Notes under the pieces: generated by a model
What the model was told of the DNA's origin: nothing
What the model saw: the letters and a program-made list of their open reading frames with translations, nothing else
Database searches by the model: none
In this document: one piece after another, positions 10,593 through 24,228 of the stretch
Position numbering within the stretch: the first letter of the stretch is position 1
Layout: each line of letters begins with the position of its first letter
Assembly (NCBI GenBank): GCA_015680685.1
Contig: MNCI01003588.1
Span: 496,159 to 560,158, forward strand
Direction: 5' to 3'
Source: Gnetum montanum
Lineage: Eukaryota; Streptophyta; Gnetopsida; Gnetales; Gnetaceae
DNA: 64,000 nucleotides
Position numbers and translations under genes: made by a program

Positions 10593-11462
10593 GAAACACA
10601 CTATTCTCAGTTAATGCAAATGGACTAACAAAATATTTTTGTGAACAATGGTAACGACAATTTAGTTGTGACTTTACCTTTGTTATTCAATGACGTTTTC
10701 GATAAATGCAATGCAGTGTTCGTCAGCTGCCTTCCACCTTCAAATGAAAAGCATAGCATGTATGCATGTGCTCTTCTCCTTGCCTCCATAACCAACATCA
10801 TCCATCGTAATTACTGGACGCATATTTTTTTGAAAACTCAAACTCACGCCAAATCTACAAGACATGGTACATGACCTTCTGAAGGTGAATTTAGCGCTAA
10901 GGATTCCCCCAATTCCCCCCACAAATGGTATGGTGCATACATTGTGTTACTGAAGTAAATTTTTCCTCGCCAGAGCATCTGCAAACCCTTCATCCCGAAA
11001 TCGTGCAATGAACTTGGCGCCCTATAGTAATCATCATCATCAAAACATAAAAGTGATACCGTATGGCATGTTCAACTTCAAAAAAGAATAATAATATTTG
11101 AAAAAAAAATATTTAGAGTATAACAGATTTAGAGTATAACAGATTAAGGAAAAGAGAGCAGAAAGAAAAAGCTTTAGATATCATTTTAGGTTTTTATCCT
11201 TATAATTAATCTTTAAAAATAATTTTAAAATAGAAAAAGTCTTACCCTGGTCCTGGAAAAAAATTTCTTATAAAAAGAGAAAAAATCTCTCTAAAGAACT
11301 TCACTGAAAAAAACAGTATACCTCAAAGTCAGTACTGCCTGTGAGCTCTGTGAGCTTTATTCAGCTCAAAGCGATTGGGTATTCACTTTGACCATGTTTT
11401 TTTTTTTTTAAATAAATTTATAGGAGTATAAACGGCTCAATGCTAGAGACCCTGTGTTAAGT

Positions 11463-11502
11463 AGGATGCCGCGGATTTAAACAGGATGCCGCGGATTTAA
11501 AT
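11463..11502. repeat. Tandem duplication, 20 bp x 2
   Basis: The unit 'aggatgccgcggatttaaac' begins at 11463 and repeats at 11483 with one change at the end. Confidence 0.8.
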
Positions 11503-11586
11503 TTCAACATGCGAATACCTGAAAAAAATGTTTTCTTTCATGAAAATATTTTGTGATTTGATGACTGACTGTTCCTTCACCATCCA

Positions 11587-11642
11587 TCGGTAGATGTTAC
11601 ATTGTTTTCTTATTTCGGTAGATGTTACATTGTTTTCTTATT
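11587..11642. repeat. Tandem duplication, 28 bp x 2
   Basis: Units beginning 'tcggtagatgttacattg' start at 11587 and 11615 and appear identical. Confidence 0.85.
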
Positions 11643-13598
11643 TTGTGTAATTTGTAGTCCATGCACTAGTATCTATCCATTTTAAATCTAGTATTAAAGA
11701 TTTTTAGAGGCACATAAAGAACCTTTTATAGGAAGTTAAAAAAAGCAAAACTCACTTTTGTTTGGTTTGAGTTTTTGTTGATGCCAAGAACTTGCTTGCT
11801 CAGAAACAAAATTGTTGAGAATGTAAGTCCAGTCGAATCTCAATCGTGGTTTACAGCTACTCAGCAAATATGGACGACTTGTTATTATTGGGTTGGTTCT
11901 GCACAATATTTTATTTGCATTGGGTTGGTTATGCACAACATTTTATTTGCTTCGGTAATGAAACCTTGCTTTGAACCATTTATTCTAAAATGTAAACTTC
12001 TTATTCTGGGGTTGGTTCTGTGCAATATTTTGTTTGCACCAATAATGGAACCTTTCTTTGAAATACTTATTTTGAAATGTGCTTTTTTATGGAGAATTTG
12101 CCACCACATTTAATTGGGTTGCAAATTTGCTTATTTCTCATACATTGTTCAACATGATAATATCCATTTGAACTTCCAACCAATTCTTGGTATTTGGGAT
12201 CACATCAATTTTAACTCTTTTCTTTATGCTTCTCTTTTTTTGTGTTGATTATCACCATTAAAACAAAGGATGTGTCCTTAAGAAAATCAAAGGCATATTC
12301 AAAGCATGAGTAAGGAGGTTTAGTTTTAAATTTTGAAATAATAATTATGATTAGTCATCTAAAAAGAAAAGTGTCATTAACAAGGCTAAACTTACTTTGA
12401 TAGAGTTGACACTCTAGTATAATAGGGAAGAATACTTTTTAGCTTTTAGGTTACATATGAAAAAAGTCTCCATTAGTAATCTTCTTAGAACTCTTACCTA
12501 TTCATAGGACTATTTTTTGTTATATATTTTGTTACAATAATTCTATGGTGTCTCACAATCATGTAGCCAAAGTGACAATATTAGGGAATGATATTAGCTT
12601 GGATTACAAGGGTGTTGATCATATCTCCCTTCAAAGTTATGTGTATTTAAACTTCTAAGTCTATAATTTCGTAACATTCCATATAAAATTGCTTTATAAA
12701 ATGATAATTTTTTATCATATCTTGATGCACTTTGATTCACTCATTTTTTCACTGTATATAAAACTTTAATAAGAGACAACTAAGTATCTTAACATGATTA
12801 GGTCAATGAGTCAAAAAGTTCTCTATGTAATATTAATGTTTGTTATTTCATTCTGAGCCCTATTTTCAAATACCAAATCTTGACTTGCAATGTGATTTTT
12901 TAATGCAACTTTTTGAGTTTCTACCCATTATATATATTATTGTTTTTTGTAATGAATTTTTTTATTCACAAAAATTACAACAAAACATCTCACTCCAAAT
13001 AAATTTGTCTTTGCTTTAAGAAGAATAGACAAATAATAACTTGAGTAACACAAGGAAATTAATCAACCAAAAACAAATGGCATATATAGGCAGAGAAATG
13101 TAATAGTATCTATGTATGGTTTTATAAAGAAATGTGAAATTTTAAAATTGCAAAGATATTAGTTATTACAAGCACATAAACTTTAACTTCAATGTGTGAG
13201 AGTACCTTTGGTTTCATCTATATTAAAAATTTTTGCTTTTAAAAGGAAGATTACTATTCATCAAAATATTAAAATATTATAGGACTAGTCCAAAAGCCTA
13301 GTTTGAGGTTGCATACATAGTAGACATATCAAAAATATGTACACCATAAAAGCCTAGTTCCAATATTAAAATAAGACAAGTGAAGGCTTGAGTGTTAAAG
13401 CTTTCATTCCTAGTACTAACATAAAAGAATGAATCTATCAAAAAGTTATCAGTTTGGATATCAAAAGATGTATACAAAACCCACTTACAATTATGTAGCA
13501 ATAGTATTAATTATGCAACTAATAGTTTTCCTTGACCATGCATTTGGAAACTCTAATAAATCCTTTATTAATATTCTCACTAATATACCTTGTCATTC

Positions 13599-13655
13599 TT
13601 TGGCCAATGTCCCTTACAAAATCTTCTTTGGCCAATGTCCCTTACAAAATCTTCT
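13599..13655. repeat. Tandem duplication, 28 bp x 2
   Basis: Units beginning 'tttggccaatgtccctta' start at 13599 and 13627. Confidence 0.85.
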
Positions 13656-16600
13656 TTAAATCTATTCATTTAACAAACTTATCATGCTTGTATTAAAAAC
13701 ATAAGGAAAAAGAAAAAAATTGCCATTTTGCACAGTATTTCATTTAATGAAATTCCAAGAATCCAATGGATGATGTCTTTTCACATCAAAAAAAGAGAAA
13801 ACTATGAAATATGATCGATAGTATTAGGTTGTAACTAAAACTATTTATATAAAACCTATGCGACGGGGATTCACAAATCTGATGGAAATCTAACAAACTG
13901 TTTGCGTTGGATTGGGTACTGGTTCACTTACCGAAGCCCTTTGCATTTGGGACAAATAGTTATATTTTGCAACAAAGATATTAAGTAATAGAAAAATCTA
14001 ACAGTAACAGAAAAATCTAACACAAATCCCCTACATTCTTACATAAAATACAAATGCAAAAATACACTTAGTCTAAGATTTGTAAAAATTCCTGCAATCT
14101 TTTTCTTTTAACAAATATATTTTACCTTCTTAAATTCACATCGTGGTTACGAACATGCACCCATCTTTTCTAGCATTATACCAATCAGAATACTTCAGAA
14201 TTGCCAATTTTTGCCTCCATGTATCAAATATGCATGAAACCGCTCCACAAAAAATTTTCTCGTCCCGTACATTCCCGGAATGTGAACATGCTTCCGTCCG
14301 TGGCGGACGATGACTTCAGAAAAATAAAAAATAAAAAATTAACCTTTATAACTAAATAATGAAAAATTATTTTTTTAAAATTTGCTCATCTATAAACGAG
14401 GGAGAGTACAAATCCCTGATTCTTTATTCAGATTTAAGAATTCTCTTTACAAATATTATATTTTAATTTCCATAATTCTCTAGCCTACTATATTTTAATT
14501 TTCTTAATTCTCCAGCCTACAAACAGAGGATGCAACTAATTCTTTTACTTCTTATTCTTTTTCAGATGAATTTAGTTTGACTAACTTTAACTGTAGTTCT
14601 ATTCGTGTGTATTCTAATATATAAGTTTCTGTGAAATTACTAGAAAACTAGGAGAAATTATATTTATATATCATGCGTCTGACCTCCCTATCATGAAACA
14701 ACCCTTCTAAATTTGTTTGTGTACAACATTTTGTCAAACATTTTATCGCAAATCATCTATTTGTTGGCCCCAAAGCTCGTGGCAACCTTATATTTTGACT
14801 CAATATCCCTCTCTTCCTTCTGGTGTCTATCATTAAAATCTAAAAATAAAAAAAATGTAAGAAATTAACAGAAAATGCAGTTTCAAGCCTTCTCTTAAGT
14901 TCCCTACCAAATTTTGGTACGTTTAAGTTTGTTACTGCATTCCGTCTTGACAGCAGCCTTCTATAAGCCATGAAGCAAGCAAGTTTTCAGCATTAGGTAG
15001 AAAAGGGTTTTTCTTTCAGTACCAGCAAAAATTACACAAAAAGAAGCAGACAATGTAACATCTATTCATGAATGTTAAAAGAGCATATGCAAGTACCGAC
15101 TGTAAAAGATTACTGCAGTTTCGTTTTAAAAAAACAAAGAAACCATGGTCAGAGTCTATATATTAAAATCCCTAGTTACCTTCAGCTAAGTACAAGATTC
15201 AAAAAGGATTTTCTTTGAGGCATAATGTCAAGTGCAGCAAGGGTTTGCAGCGTGGGTCTGTGAGCAAAAAAAGACTGACTTGAATAACACAGATGTACGC
15301 GCCATTTCAAAAAAGATTGACCGTAAGTATGAAGATCCTTGACCACGAGGGTATGAATTTTTTAAGTGGTTTTAAAATATGCATCTAGCAGTTACCATCA
15401 TGGATGATGATGGTGGTAGGGAAATGAAGACGTGCATGCATGGATGGTATGGTTTACATGTCAATTTTTCATTACGTCCAACTGCTTGGCACCAGACTAT
15501 TTATTTATTGAAAAAAAGGAGGGACTAGAATCTGTGAGCCCATTGTGTGGCTGTGGCGAACCTACCCATCAAGATTTTGGAATTATGCCAATAATACCAG
15601 ACATCTCACGCGAATAAAATTATTCCGCAACTAAATATTTTCACTGAGCCTAAAACAATTTGTTAAATCTTGAAGGGTTCGAGGATGAATTCAGAACACA
15701 GAATCTGACAACTAAATAGCAGCCTTCAATATAGCCGAGGTTGTTTCCTGCTATTCGCAGAGCAATATGTCTGATCAGTTCAAATAGCAACCCAGGTACG
15801 GCCTTACGTGTAACTTTCTACGGTTTGTTGATTTTATCGAAAAGCCTAAATCCTTCCTCCATGCAATTCACGGAAGAAAGTTTACCTTATTATGGACCGT
15901 GCCGTTTGTTTTCTAACCTACATTTAAACTTGGAAAGATTAACCTCCTATTCCTTTGCATAGTTGTTGACCGTATAATCCTAGTTCAATGGATTATTATA
16001 GATTGTGCTAACCTCTTAAAATTATTTATTTTAAAATTAAAACTGAAATTTTCACTTTCTTCTAATGAGACCATTTTTACTTAGACCTCTTGATCTATCA
16101 GATCTTTTAGAATTCTTTTTATATTTTTTTTCAGAAAAATCCATCACTTATTGCTGCTCACCTGTAATCCAAACCAACGGAAACTACCAAATCAAAATTC
16201 TTACCACAACACTTCATTGGTGATCTACCTTTTAACATAATTATTAACGATACTAACTCCAATGTAACGGAGAAATCCAGATTGTGTCCACATTTTGGAG
16301 GTATTTATTTTAACCGTCATTTGGCACCTTTACTACCAAAGCTATCTCTTGTACGTTTCCATCGGTGTCAATTTTAAATACAGATACAACACATCATATG
16401 TTTGAAATGCTCTATGACATATATGGAAACGTCATACACGTGATCTCGTTACCCTGTTTCCAGCGTGTGAAGCTTAATGCTTCTCCTTCATCTTTAAGAA
16501 AGACTTAAAGTAAAGGGTAAATCACGCTTAGTTTGGAATTTAACGCAAAAAAGAAAAAAGGAAAATTGGTGGACTGGGAGAAACGTTGTCAGCACATCTC

Positions 16601-17044
16601 ATAGACTGACATTTTGGGGGAACGCAGCCGGGACAGAGGCGGCATTGCAGACTTCAAATCTAGCAGCACGGCGGCTTTTTTTGTGTTGCTAAATGTTGTC
16701 CTAATGCTTACCTATCAATCCAACTTGAAAATGTGCCGCTCTTATCTTGGGTTGTGGCTAACCTATCAATCCTACCCAATTTGGAGATGGTTAGGTTAAA
16801 AAGGGTCGGATCTCCTTGAGCCTTTTATCAGTTTTTCCTTCTTTTTGGTACCACCGGATGTTCAATTTGATGTTGAACTTTGTCAATCATTTGATGTTTA
16901 ACCTTGCCTATCATGAGAAAACCTTGCTTATCATGAAATTGTAGTGAAAAAATTTACTTGTCTTTGCATAACAAATTTATAAAATTTTTTCTAATATACT
17001 TCTAATTAAAATCTCTAGATCTTTAATTATCTAGCTAGATCTTT

Positions 17045-17340
17045 GTTTACTTGCAATTTCTTCAAATCATCTTCCATTGTTTTTTGCTATGTCTTCTTTG
17101 GTCTTCATTTCAATGGCTTTCATGGAACCTTGATGGAGCAACTTTTTCATAGGCTCATTGTTTGATCTTTAATACATATGTCCAAACCATCTAAGCTACT
17201 GTTCTTGTAACTCATCTAAAATAAAAGCCACTCCAAGTCTTCTTGTAATGTAATGTCTGTATGATATAATTTATCTCTTCTAGTAACATTCAATATCCAT
17301 TGAGGCACTCACATTTTTACCACAGTAATTTGTTATTCAT
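17045..17340 (-). mobile_element. LINE ORF2 C-terminal relic
   Basis: On the - strand one frame reads RRLGVAFILDELQEQ, a stop, then LRWFGHMY, then NNEPMKKLLHQGSMKAIEMK. The LGVAPI...RLRWFGHV...RRP pattern is a hallmark of the C-terminus of many non-LTR reverse-transcriptase ORFs. Two internal stops and the absence of catalytic motifs show it is a fragment. The clade cannot be fixed from so little. Confidence 0.55.
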
Positions 17341-17419
17341 GCCTCTTTGGTACTACCTAAAGGAGAACTCATCCATAAGATTTGACAAGGTTTTACAGCC
17401 ACTTATCAATATCTGAGCT

Positions 17420-18890
17420 TGGGGACCCATATTGGCAAAGTTTACATCTCTTCTAAAGTGAAATCCTTTTTGTTACCCTATTTGCACTATTAATCATAAA
17501 TTTCTCTTTCACCTTGTATTTTGTCCATCTAAATTTGATTTTAATTAGTTATTGCACCTGCTTATCAAAATTAAATTAAACGACATTTATGTTTCTACCA
17601 AAAAGCTATACAAGTAATACAACAAAAGAATTAAATAGTGCATTAAAATAAAACTTTCATTTAAACAATAAGCAAAAGGTCCATTATGTAGTAAAGAAGG
17701 ATTTGCAATAGAAAAAGAAACTATTTGTTAGTAAAGTTGTTAAAACTAGTTTTAGTTCTTTTCAAAGAATAAAAACTCCAATGATCTATGATTGAAAAAT
17801 TACAAAACTTACTGACACAATTGTGCATAACTAACGTTTAATTGTATTAAAATTTGATTAGTGTTTATAAGACTAATAGAAGGAGTTAATGCATACTCCT
17901 TATTACACTCAATATGGCTCTTCTAGTTTTGTCAATAGACAGGTTATACAAGTATTAACTTAGCAACACCTTTATGCAACAAGTAGGAAAAAATGCTTGG
18001 ATTAACATGTTGAGTTTTACATTGCTTTCCATGGGCAATTCATTCTTTAGAACAAGTAGGTATTTGAATAGCCACTTCTCTCAACAAAGCCAATAAGAAG
18101 AATTTGAAGTGGATGCCCTAGATACTGAGATGTTAGAGGCAATGATTACACCTCTTATCAAACAAAATTAACAAATATAGATGTTTTCACTCTCTCCCTT
18201 GACCTAAGTAAACCTTTATATCAATCATAACTTATTACATAATATGTAAATTAATAGTTATGATGAATGCTAATTAATGATGTCTTGTAAAAAATTTACA
18301 TATTCCAGAAATTTTTTAAAACTTGCATTTACAATTTCTAGAAAGTATTTTACTTTTAAATAACTTACATGTGAAACATTTTGCAAATTCATACTTGGGT
18401 GTCACAATCACATTTGAGGAAACCTTACCTGAGCATTAATGGAACTGTTATAATTACTGAAATTTAAGTGACATAAACTCATTGCATTTATAATTGAAAA
18501 GACTTAGCAGTAAAACCATGTGTATCTAGAATCCACGTTTAAGGGTTCAATTCTCAAAACATTTGTGAAATCTATTTAGGCTCACGTTAAATAGCGAGTA
18601 GTAGGACATGCTTGAGAGAAACTAGGAGACGATCAAATGGAATGGTAGGGAGGAGCAGGACATGATGAGAGAAACTACGAGACGGTCAAATAACAAAACC
18701 GAAAAGAAAATTGTGTTGATACCACTTTGAATTTACAGTTAGGCTGCATGCAGACCATCCATTCTGAATTTAAAATTAGGTTAGGTTGTATTCAGAACAT
18801 TTGGAAATCCACTTGTAGGTGGGAGAGTGGACACTCGCTGCCAACTGAGGTAGCAAACACATTGGTATTTGGGATATAATTTAGAATAAG
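17420..18890. other. Intergenic, no gene seen
   Basis: AT-rich DNA upstream of the REF/SRPP pseudogene. A 54-bp direct duplication with 'aggacatg' lies at 18603-18692. A tRNA-like block 'aagggttcaattctc' near 18540 may be another old SINE head, but it is too weak to call. Confidence 0.5.
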
Positions 18891-18894
18891 GTTG

Positions 18895-18906
18895 GATAAA
18901 TAAGGC
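18895..18906 (+). promoter_or_regulatory. TATA box of the REF/SRPP-like locus
   Basis: GGATAAATAAGG lies 77-88 bases upstream of the first ATG, a fitting distance for a plant core promoter with a ~50-base leader. Confidence 0.45.
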
Positions 18907-18982
18907 AGCCCCCTGTTACAGATCCATCCATTCATCCATAGACGTTCCAACAGAAGGAGACGGGACGCTGATCAAGGCCAGG

Positions 18983-20381
18983 ATGGCGGCGACAGGCACG
19001 GATTCATCGGTTTGGCTTCATTACTTCTATTTTATTTGTTTTCATGGAGGGCTTTTCTTGATCATGTCACCTCTAGTTTTCCATTTCAAAGAGTTTGATG
19101 CATGGAGCCAAGCTCGTGTGTATTGAATGAATATTTTATTGCTGCAGGCACTCAAGTACCTGGGGCTTTTCACAGCTTTTACGAATTTTTCTGTTAAGGC
19201 AGCACAGAAGGTCTATGAATCGGCCAAGAACAAGGCTGGGCCATTGAAGGGTGCTGTAGAGGCCGCTGAAGGAATTAGTAACAAGGTAGTCTCTCCTGTT
19301 ACCAAGATTGCTGCCTAGGCCGCTACTAAAGCGCTCAGCTACGCCGATGACCTGGTGCGTACACAAATTCCAAATTACAGTATCTTAGATTTCAAATTAG
19401 ACCACTGCATATATACCTTTTTCTTTAACAAGAATTCATGAACCCGCTATGCTGCAACCTTTCATTTTGAAGCAGGAAGTTCGGATTAATTACAGCATGC
19501 TAGAAATTTGGATCTGGTTGGTTCTCCGCAATCCTTAACCAAATTAAAGGAAAAAATTTAAAGCGTGCACTATAGTAACAATTTAATTAATAAAAGAGTT
19601 TGGTGTTTCTCCCTGAAAAAGTTTCACAACTGCATGCATTGAGTCTTGTGAACCACGATTCTTAAGATTCTAATCTTTTGCAATGTTGAATTTTGTAAAG
19701 CATAGAATGTTTGCATAGTCTGCATATTAGTTCTTCACTGAGCCATGTATTTATTTCAAGTTTCTTCGTTTTTGCTTATTCCTGTTCTTGTTTATAACTT
19801 TTTCCTAAGTAGTTACAATGTTTGGCACTTCCTATGCTTTGCGGGTACAACATCAGCTATTTACTTATGATCAAGATACAATCAAGCTATAACCCAAGAT
19901 TTTTTACTGTATTATGTTAACTATGCATAGATGGTGAGATCCTATTCATACCCAATTAAAAAGAGCAAAAGATAAATAGTTTACTTTTTAATTAAGGATA
20001 ACCTTGTGTCTTGTTTTTGGGATACATTATTCACTCCGATTTTGAAACACTACTAGTACGAATTTATGAACTTACTTAAAATCTGAATAAATAATGTACC
20101 CTTGAATATTTCATGTATTAAGATATAAAACCCTCCATACTGGAATGGGAAATACCTGCATTGCATTACAGGTTGAACGTGGGATAACCTAGGTGGAGAA
20201 TAAGTTGCTGAACAAGTTAAAACCGGTGGTTAAGGTAGCCAAAAAAGGTGCTGCAAGCACTGAACGACCTAATACTGCATGGATCTACATGCACCTTCAA
20301 AAAACTGTGGGGAGGCTTTTCTGTACACTTGGCCATCAACTTCATAACATGGCTTGTCAAGCAACGCTTGTAAGAAAATAA
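18983..20381 (+). pseudogene. REF/SRPP family (lipid-droplet-associated) pseudogene
   Basis: Members of this plant family coat lipid droplets and rubber particles or act in stress responses. Exon 1 is 18983-19009 (MAATGTDSS). After a CAG acceptor, exon 2 is 19148-19354: it starts ALKYLGLFTAFTNFSV and carries the family hallmark KNKAGPLKGAVEAAEG followed by the VVSPV block. A GT donor at 19355 and an AG acceptor ending at 20171 put exon 3 at 20172 (VERGIT, then VENKLLNKLKP). This intron site after the 'ADDL' block matches the usual REF/SRPP gene layout as I recall it. Two in-frame TAG stops (19316-19318 and 20190-20192) sit where Gln codons would fit, each explained by one C-to-T change. The reading frame decays after about 20280, and a copia LTR begins at 20473. 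The splice sites and TATA box remain, so it may still be transcribed, but no full protein can be made. Confidence 0.7.
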
Positions 20382-20472
20382 TTGTGCAGAAAACCAGGCA
20401 AAAATGTGGAACCAAATGGCACAAGAAATTCACATGCATAAGTAACTAGAAATGCACAATTCTTGAGAAAAT

Positions 20473-20876
20473 GGAATTGACCTCCAGCCATTGATGCCTC
20501 AAATTAAATTTAGCATTTTGATTCTTCTTTCACATGGGCACCCTGCAACAATGGTGTATGAAATCTTCAAGCGTTTGTGAAAGGGACCAGAATTGCAATA
20601 TTGTTGTGATTCATGATGCCTTTGTTCTTTCCATCAAGAACGAATTTATAGGCCACGGAATTGGTTACCATAAGAGACACAATGCCAATGCATAAAAAAC
20701 ATGTCACAAGATATGAAGACCTCCTTGACGCATTAGCCAACTCATAAAAACATGTTAGTGGACATGGTGACCACTTTCATGCATTAACTAATCCATAAAA
20801 CACATTAGTGGGCACGGTGGCCACTTTCATGCATTAACTAATGCATAAAGCATGTTAGTGGGTAAAACATACTATA
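20473..20876 (-). repeat. Copia 3' LTR
   Basis: This 404-base segment aligns with 27832-28166 over most of its length: both contain 'ccattgatgcct' and repeated 'cattaactaa.ccataaaa' blocks. In + orientation it starts TG and ends TA where the sister ends CA. It contains about 70 bases (from 20660) that the other LTR lacks. Internally it has three diverged copies of a ~50-base block (gtggccactttcatgcatta). Confidence 0.8.
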
Positions 20877-21165
20877 ATCTCTCACTTGGTCTCCATATTT
20901 AATCAGGTTCAGAGTTCAAGAAATAAATGCATAAATCATGGTGATAGTTCCTCTTAATGTGAGTATTATCTTCCGTGTATTATAATGCATGATCTTTCAA
21001 ATGTAATTCCTTATATGGTAACTTAACTCTATAAATAAAGCTAATGTTCATTCTAGGTCTTGCCATATGTGTATTTTCTCTAATAACTATCTGCACAAAC
21101 CATATGAGAAAATAACACAACTGAATAAGAGTTTCATTAAGACTGTAAGTTGTACGTACAACAAA

Positions 21166-24054
21166 TTACATTATGGAACCAAGTCCCATCCGAACTACAT
21201 GATCCTTAAATGACTTCGGTGACATTCCTTTTGTCAAAGGATCAGCTATCATTAATTCAATGCTTATATGCGCAATGACCACTTTGTTTTCCTTAATGTG
21301 TTCCCTTATGGCTAAGTACTTGATGATGATGTGTTTACTTTGACTGCCACTCTTATTATTCTTAGCTATAAAGACAATAATTAAATGGTCACAAAACATT
21401 ATTAATGGCCTAAATATAGAATCCACAATTCTAAGCCTTGATATGAAACTCTTTAGCCATACACCATGTGAAGTAGCCTCAAAACAAGAAACAAACTCTA
21501 CCTCCATGATGGAAGTAGCAACGAAATTTTTCTTTCCACTCCTCTAGGGTATAGCTCTTCCAACTAGCATAAAAACATAACCAGATGTTGATTTCCATAA
21601 ATCAACATAGCCAACAAAGTTTGAGTCGAAATATCTAGTCACCTCAAAGGAGTTAGTTTGTTTATACATAAGCATGTAGTCTTTTGTACCTTGAAGGTAC
21701 CTCATCACTTTCTTTGCAGCCCTCCAGTGGTCAATACCTGAATTACTCTGATATTTGCCCAACATTCCTATAGCAAATGCAATGTCAGGTCTTGTGTAGA
21801 CCTAAGCATACATAAGGCTTCCAACAGTTGAAGAATACAGAATATTGCTCATCTGACTTTTCTCTAAATCATTCCTAGTACACTAGTTTAAATTAAACCT
21901 ATCACCCTTCACAATGGGTGCTATACTTGGTAAACAATCTTTCATCTAAATCCTATCTAAAACTTTATTGATATAGGTTTCCTATGATAGTCCTAGAATA
22001 CATCTAGATCTGTCCCTATGACATAAGATGCCTCACCCATATCCTTCATGTTAAAATTCTTAAAGAGAAAATGTTTCATCTCATATAGAAATCCAGTATT
22101 ACTGGTTGCAAGAAGGATATCATCCACATATAGAACAAAAAAAATAGATTTTTCTCCCACTGACCTTTTGGTATATACATTGATCCATGATGTTTTCTTC
22201 AAAACCAAATGAAGTGCTAATATCATGGAATTTTAAGTACCATTGATGGGAGGTCTGTTTCAATTCATATATGGATTTCTTAAGCTTGCATACAAATTTC
22301 TCACCATCATTAGAGAAAAATCCTTCAAGTTGTTTTATATAAACCTATTTCTCTAGATCATCATTAAGGAATGTTGTTTTCACATCCATTTGATGTAATT
22401 CAAGATCAAAATGGGCAACCAATTCCATGATAACACGAAGGGAGTCCTTCTTAGATATAAGAGAAAAGGTCTCTTTGCAATCTATTCCCTCTTTCTAAGT
22501 GAACCCTTTAGCAACAAGTCTGGCCTTATATCTTTCAATGTTGTCCAATGAGTCTTTCTTAGTCTTGAAGACCCATTTGCATCCAATGGCTTTTACACCA
22601 TTAGGGAACTTGACAAGATCCTAGACTCTATTAGATGACGTAGAGCTCATTTCATCTTTTATGGCATCATACCACAAGCTAGATTCCTTAAAACTCATGG
22701 CTTGTGGAAATATTTCAAGATCATTTTCAGCTCCTATCTTGTAATCAGACTCCTGTAGATACACCATATAGTCACTAAGAATCACTGATCACCCTACTCT
22801 AGTAAATCTTCTTAATGTTGGTTCATCATTCTCTTGAGGATCATGATGTTCAACAAACTGTTCAACAAGTTTTGGTATCTATTGTTCAACTAGATCTACT
22901 ACTTCTTGATCAGCATTTTGTGGAACTTCAATGACTGGTTGTTGTTCAATACACATTTATGCTCTAGGTGTATTGTGCACAATAATCAGTCTATCATTTG
23001 AAATAGCAAGTTGAGCGTCTATATGATCTATCTCAGGAACAATGTTCCAAGATCTACTACTTCCACTAATTAAGTCATTCTCAAGAAATTTAGCATTTCT
23101 TGATTCCACAAACCTAGTAGTATGTGATGGGCAATAAAATCTATATCCCTTAGACTGTTCAGCATATCCAACAAAATACCCAATTATGATCCTTGGATCT
23201 AGCTTCTTTTCTTGTAGATTATAGACTCTTATGCCAAACGAGCATCCCCAAATGTGTATATGTTGCAAACTCAGTTTCCAACCTTTACATAATTCAAATG
23301 GTGTCTTTAAGATAGCCTTGGTTGGAACTCAATTTAATATATACACTGCTATCTTCAGAGCTTCAGTCCACAAAGACTTATGAAGCTTGGAGTTGCTAAG
23401 CATACTCCGCATCATGTCCAATAATGATCAATTTCTTCTTTCTACCACACCATTTTAGTCTAGAGAACCAGGCATAGTGTTCTAGGCAACAATCCTATGC
23501 TCTTGAAGAAACTTAGCAAATGGACTAGGTGCTTGTCCATCATTAGTATATCTACCATAGTATTCACCACCTCTATTAGATCTCACTATCTTTATTTGCT
23601 TATTGCATTATTTCTCTACTTCAGCCTTAAACACCTTAAATGCATCTAAAGCTTCACTCTTGTCATAAAGCAAGTAGAGATACATATAACATGAGTAATC
23701 ATCAATAAAGGTAATGAAATACTTTTGGCCATATGCATCCATGTCTGGACTACAAATATCTGTATGTATGATCTTTAACATGTATGAACTCTTCTTGGCA
23801 CCTTTCTTTGACATATTGGTCTACTTTCCCTTTATGCAATCCACACAAGAGTCAAAGTCAGTAAAATCCAAAGTACTAAGTACTCCATCATTTACTAATC
23901 TCTTTATTCTTTCAATAGAGATATGTCCTAATCTACGATGCCACAACATAGAAGATTCATCATTTATAACACATCTCTTAATGTCAGCATGAACATGTAT
24001 AGAAGTATAAGAAGATTCATTTTGTAAATTAATTTTGAAAAGACCATCTATCAA
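21166..24054 (-). pseudogene. Copia pol (GAG-pre-integrase, integrase, RT, RNase H)
   Basis: Broken coding region. At 24054-23821 is a GAG-pre-integrase domain (SSMLWHRRLGHISIERIKRL ... CVDCIKGK). At 23814-23608 is the integrase core start (IHTDICSPD and FITFIDDYSCYMYLYLL). At 23268-22957 is the segment after the core (HIWGCSFGIRV ... IIGYFVGYAEQSKGYRFYCP). At 22226-21993 is reverse transcriptase with the catalytic YVDDILLA. At 21765-21544 is the connection/RNase H start (RAAKKVMRYLQGTKDYML). At 21507-21166 is the RNase H end with the ADPLTKG motif. Frames change between segments and TAG stops interrupt several, so no enzyme is made. Confidence 0.85.
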
Positions 24055-24228
24055 TGTACCATTTCCAATAAGTTCAAATCTATAATATAAACTGAATATA
24101 GTGTTTGAAAAATTAAAGGAAAATCCTAATGATACAAGCCTTGAAACAGAAATTAAATTCCTTGAAAAACTAGGAATATAAAATGCCTTTTCTAATTCTA
24201 AAATAAAACCACTACTTAAAACTAAAAT

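Larger units (their letters stand above)
10600..17040. other. Long AT-rich intergenic stretch, no gene seen
   Basis: No gene is supported. Short ORFs, for example near 11775, 15432 and 15741, have no recognisable domains. The stretch holds several small direct duplications: 11112-11145 (16 bp), 11463-11502 (20 bp), 11587-11642 (28 bp) and 13599-13655 (28 bp). A diverged repeat with 'ttggttctgcacaatatttt' lies at 11890-12060. Confidence 0.6.

Noticed and set aside
18535-18565. Possible tRNA gene or SINE head (aagggttcaattctc)
   Set aside because: Only a box-B-like block is seen; no cloverleaf and no matching box A at correct spacing.
20473-20876. Short-spaced direct repeats as a CRISPR-like array
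   Set aside because: They are diverged ~50-base blocks inside a copia LTR in a plant genome.
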